Source of the DNA: Phycisphaerales bacterium | GTDB taxonomy: Bacteria > Planctomycetota > Phycisphaerae > Tepidisphaerales > Tepidisphaeraceae | Length of the DNA stretch: 20,811 nt | NCBI GenBank assembly: GCA_003153655.1 | Contig: PMAK01000004.1 | Location: forward strand, 1 to 20,811 | Reading direction: 5' to 3' | Shown: positions 18,998-20,811 of the stretch, piece after piece | Layout of the letters: each line of letters starts with the position of its first letter | Numbering within the stretch: position 1 is the stretch's first letter | The notes under the pieces: generated by a model | What the model was told of the DNA's origin: nothing | Database searches by the model: none | Seen by the model: the letters and a program-made list of their open reading frames with translations, nothing else | Position numbers and translations under genes: made by a program

Positions 18998-19984
18998 GTG
19001 GCACTAGCCGCGAAACGCCGAGTGGTCGTCAATGCCGGGAAGCGACGGACCAAACGCAACAAACCCCGGCACATGACCGCAAAGCAGATCAAGTTCTTCG
19101 GGAGTCCCGCTCAAAAGGCGGGTCTACGAAGACGGCGGCGGACCACCAGCAGCTCCAAACGGGCTGTGCGGAAAACGGTGAACCGCGCGCGCGTGTATCA
19201 CCGACCGCGTAAATCTCCGGCGCGGAAAAATCCCGGAGAAATCTTATCGCTCGTCCTCAACCCTGGGGGCAGAAAAGGAAAGAACATGGCAGCAACTCGC
19301 AGACGAAGAAAGTCTTCAGCATCGAGTGGCGGGCGGGTTCGTCGTCGTCGTCGCTCGGTAGCAAATCCTCATCGGCGCCGGAGGCGTCGCAATCTCAAAG
19401 CCAACCCGGTTCGGATGAACCGCAGACGGCGCAGCAACCGCAATTACGGCCGTCATCGGCGGCGGACCAACCGTAGGAATCCGATGGGCGGATCCGGCTT
19501 CTCGCATGACATCATGCAGGCCATCGCGGCCTTTGGCGGATATTTCGGATCGAAACTCGCGACACAACTCGCGATGGGTTCGGCCAACACCGGAGTAGCC
19601 GGGTACATGGGCAATGCAGCGGCAACCGCCGCACTTGCGATCATCGCGGGCATATTCCCGCCCACCAAGAAACTCGCGACGATGATCGTCGCCGGCGGCG
19701 CGATCCAGATCATCGCCCGCGTCCTGAGCGACAACACGGCGTTCGGAACACTGACGAGCCAGCTCGGAGTAGGCGACTACCAGATGCAAAACTTCGTCAC
19801 TCCGCAACGTCTCAACGATCCGCTGAATTCGGCGGCCATCGAAATTCCGTCCGGCTGGGGCGCCGCCCCGGCCGTGGTGGTCTCTTCCAACGCACCCCCG
19901 GCGGCCGCGCCCATGGGAACGTCTGGATACAACAGCGCGGGCATGGGCAGGGGCCTCTATTCTCCTGCCGGGATTTACAGCTAA
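18998..19984 (+). CDS. Arg-rich condensing-like protein with hydrophobic C-terminal half
   Basis: 328 residues from GTG 18998, with AAGGAG at ideal spacing. Residues 1-165 are extremely basic with many Arg runs (RRRRR) and a recurring NP motif (KNPGE, LNPGG, ANPHRR, ANPVRM, RNPMGG). Residues about 170-245 contain two or three hydrophobic helices (AIAAFGGYFGSKLA, AATAALAIIAGIFPPTKK, MIVAGGAIQIIARVL). The rest is a polar tail ending GYNSAGMGRGLYSPAGIYS, with a GMGR close to the C terminus. An internal ATG at 19286 (residue 97) has its own ribosome site (AAAAGGAAAGAAC) and could give a second product. The composition fits a core protein that bridges genome and membrane, like the basic core proteins of adenovirus only in character, not homology. 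Confidence 0.7.
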   Translation: MALAAKRRVVVNAGKRRTKRNKPRHMTAKQIKFFGSPAQKAGLRRRRRTTSSSKRAVRKTVNRARVYHRPRKSPARKNPGEILSLVLNPGGRKGKNMAATRRRRKSSASSGGRVRRRRRSVANPHRRRRRRNLKANPVRMNRRRRSNRNYGRHRRRTNRRNPMGGSGFSHDIMQAIAAFGGYFGSKLATQLAMGSANTGVAGYMGNAAATAALAIIAGIFPPTKKLATMIVAGGAIQIIARVLSDNTAFGTLTSQLGVGDYQMQNFVTPQRLNDPLNSAAIEIPSGWGAAPAVVVSSNAPPAAAPMGTSGYNSAGMGRGLYSPAGIYS

Positions 19985-20029
19985 GGGACGGGTCATAAGC
20001 CCAATCGAAACGAAAGGAAAACAAACAAC

Positions 20030-20683
20030 ATGGCAGCTAGAGACATCAATTCGATCATGGCGGGCTGGGTGGATCGCGGTCCTTGGCAGTATTGGGACAC
20101 GGTCCGAGCACCCTACTCGACACAACTGGCGGCGCAGTACAACGCATTCGCAACGCCCATCGGGCAAGGCGATCCGTACTTTAACAACGTCGCCAAAACC
20201 AAACTCAACACCAACATGCAGCGCGGCAACCAGTTCCCTCCCCCGCGCTGTCTGGTCATCATGCAGGTCGGCTTCTACTTTTCATCGCAGATGAACAAAG
20301 AAGATATCGATCTCATCATGGACAACGCCGAAATCGAGGTGAGAATCGACGATAAGGTTTACATGGAGGGACAGATCTGGCAATTTCCGGCGGGCGTCGG
20401 CCTGACCGGAGTTTCCACTCAGACTGGACAGGCCGTTTTCACCAACGGCATACCCACGCTTGAAGCGACCAGGCGGTACGGCGAGTATTCCAAGTACATC
20501 GCTCCGCTTCAGCAATTCTCAATGGTCATCAACTTCTTCGGCACGCCCCCAACCTTGGCAGCGACCGAGGTGGTCGGTGGCGGACAAGGCGGAACGTGGG
20601 GGCAGCCAACGGTTGGCACTTACAATGCGGCGATGTATCTGGTTCCGTTCTTTGACGGACTGACCGATCGTAGCGTTCAATAG
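20030..20683 (+). CDS. Candidate jelly-roll major capsid protein
   Basis: 217 residues; ATG preceded by GAAAGGAAAAC. After an N-terminal polar segment (MAARDINSIMAGWVDRGPWQ), the sequence reads as alternating beta strands: PPPRCLVIMQVGFYFSSQ, IDLIMDNAEIEVRIDDKVYM, GQIWQFPAGVGLTG, FSMVINFFGT, NAAMYLVPFFDG. The order, an N-terminal stretch with TNMQRGNQFPPP, then FxxxxDLxLxxxNAxIEVxIxDKxYxE and an IPAGVG-like block, resembles a group of capsid-like proteins that I know from uncultured tailless phages. The size fits a single jelly roll rather than a double one (usually above 300 residues). It follows the basic core-like gene and is followed by a strong hairpin, as expected for a highly expressed gene. 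Capsid identity is inference. Confidence 0.55.
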   Translation: MAARDINSIMAGWVDRGPWQYWDTVRAPYSTQLAAQYNAFATPIGQGDPYFNNVAKTKLNTNMQRGNQFPPPRCLVIMQVGFYFSSQMNKEDIDLIMDNAEIEVRIDDKVYMEGQIWQFPAGVGLTGVSTQTGQAVFTNGIPTLEATRRYGEYSKYIAPLQQFSMVINFFGTPPTLAATEVVGGGQGGTWGQPTVGTYNAAMYLVPFFDGLTDRSVQ

Positions 20684-20707
20684 ACTTGGTTTGTTGGCGC
20701 TCATCCT

Positions 20708-20751
20708 CGGAGTTCGAACGCGGGTTGCGATCTTCCCGCGTTCGCGCTCCG
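20708..20751 (+). terminator. Long hairpin after the capsid candidate
   Basis: CGGAG (20708-20712) pairs with CTCCG (20747-20751), and GAACGCGGG (20716-20724) pairs with CCCGCGTTC (20735-20743), with a 3x3 mismatch between them and a 10-base loop. The 14 pairs are very stable. It has no T-run directly after (GGCATTTCG), so it may work as a partial terminator or as a 3'-end stabiliser between the capsid candidate and the next gene. Confidence 0.55.
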
Positions 20752-20777
20752 GGCATTTCGTTCCGAAAGGAAGTCTT

Positions 20778-20811
20778 ATGTCGCGAGCAGTCCTGTTTTG
20801 GGTGTTGATGA
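20778..20811 (+). CDS. Start of the next late gene, cut by the window edge
   Basis: ATG 20778 is preceded by GAAAGGAAGTCTT, a strong ribosome site. Only 11 codons are visible (MSRAVLFWVLM), hydrophobic, so a signal peptide or membrane protein is likely. Nothing more can be said. Confidence 0.6.
   Translation, partial: MSRAVLFWVLM

Noticed and set aside
1..20811. tRNA genes, rRNA genes, CRISPR arrays, tail or terminase genes
   Set aside because: None seen on either strand by eye; repeats found are single pairs or short tandems, not CRISPR-like.

Overview
The window looks like part of the genome of a tailless, probably membrane-containing bacterial virus or provirus from an uncultivated bacterium. 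The DNA is moderately GC-rich, genes are very tightly packed with many 4-base ATGA/GTGA overlaps, and most products are small proteins without a named family. No tail, terminase, portal, tRNA, rRNA or CRISPR is visible. The host cannot be named from the sequence; an environmental lineage such as Acidobacteria is only a guess.

Left part (1-8490). At the left edge is a minus-strand gene of a recurrent Cys-containing family, cut by the window, preceded by a short remnant of a phage radical-SAM-like protein. Two small plus-strand genes follow (1111-1531). A translationally coupled minus-strand operon (3874 down to 1505) encodes a two-helix membrane protein, a winged-helix protein that may start replication, two paralogous proteins and a small ORFan. 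It has a good sigma70-type promoter at 4061-4089. Between this and a plus-strand membrane gene lie two identical-type dyad operators 22 bases apart. A second minus-strand set (8490 down to 4814) has a large Pro/Gln-rich protein, two coiled-coil membrane proteins and a possible zinc-finger protein. It is interrupted by a 767-base cassette holding only a compact cytosine-5 DNA methyltransferase, bounded by perfect 24-base inverted repeats and a 10-base direct target duplication.

Right part (8589-20811). One long plus-strand operon, best read as the late/structural module. It opens with a transglutaminase-like cysteine protease carrying a C-terminal membrane anchor. After it come many small membrane proteins that share a basic segment ending in Gly-Met-Gly-(Gln/Ala). 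The classic members have this at the N terminus and a single transmembrane helix at the C terminus. The protease plus this motif suggests an undescribed maturation or sorting system for virion membrane proteins. The operon also holds a DUF192 protein, a conserved 193-residue protein, a 58-residue basic protein, a double GT-A glycosyltransferase with a TTG start, a small beta-rich protein, an Arg-rich DNA-condensing-like membrane protein and a 217-residue candidate jelly-roll capsid protein.

The late operon is interrupted by a second small insertion (14103-14568) flanked by 23-base direct repeats and carrying an antisense gene. It also contains a strongly folded RNA with a UUCG tetraloop (18899-18976) and a long hairpin after the capsid candidate (20708-20751). 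Functional statements come from motif recognition by eye; no database search was possible.
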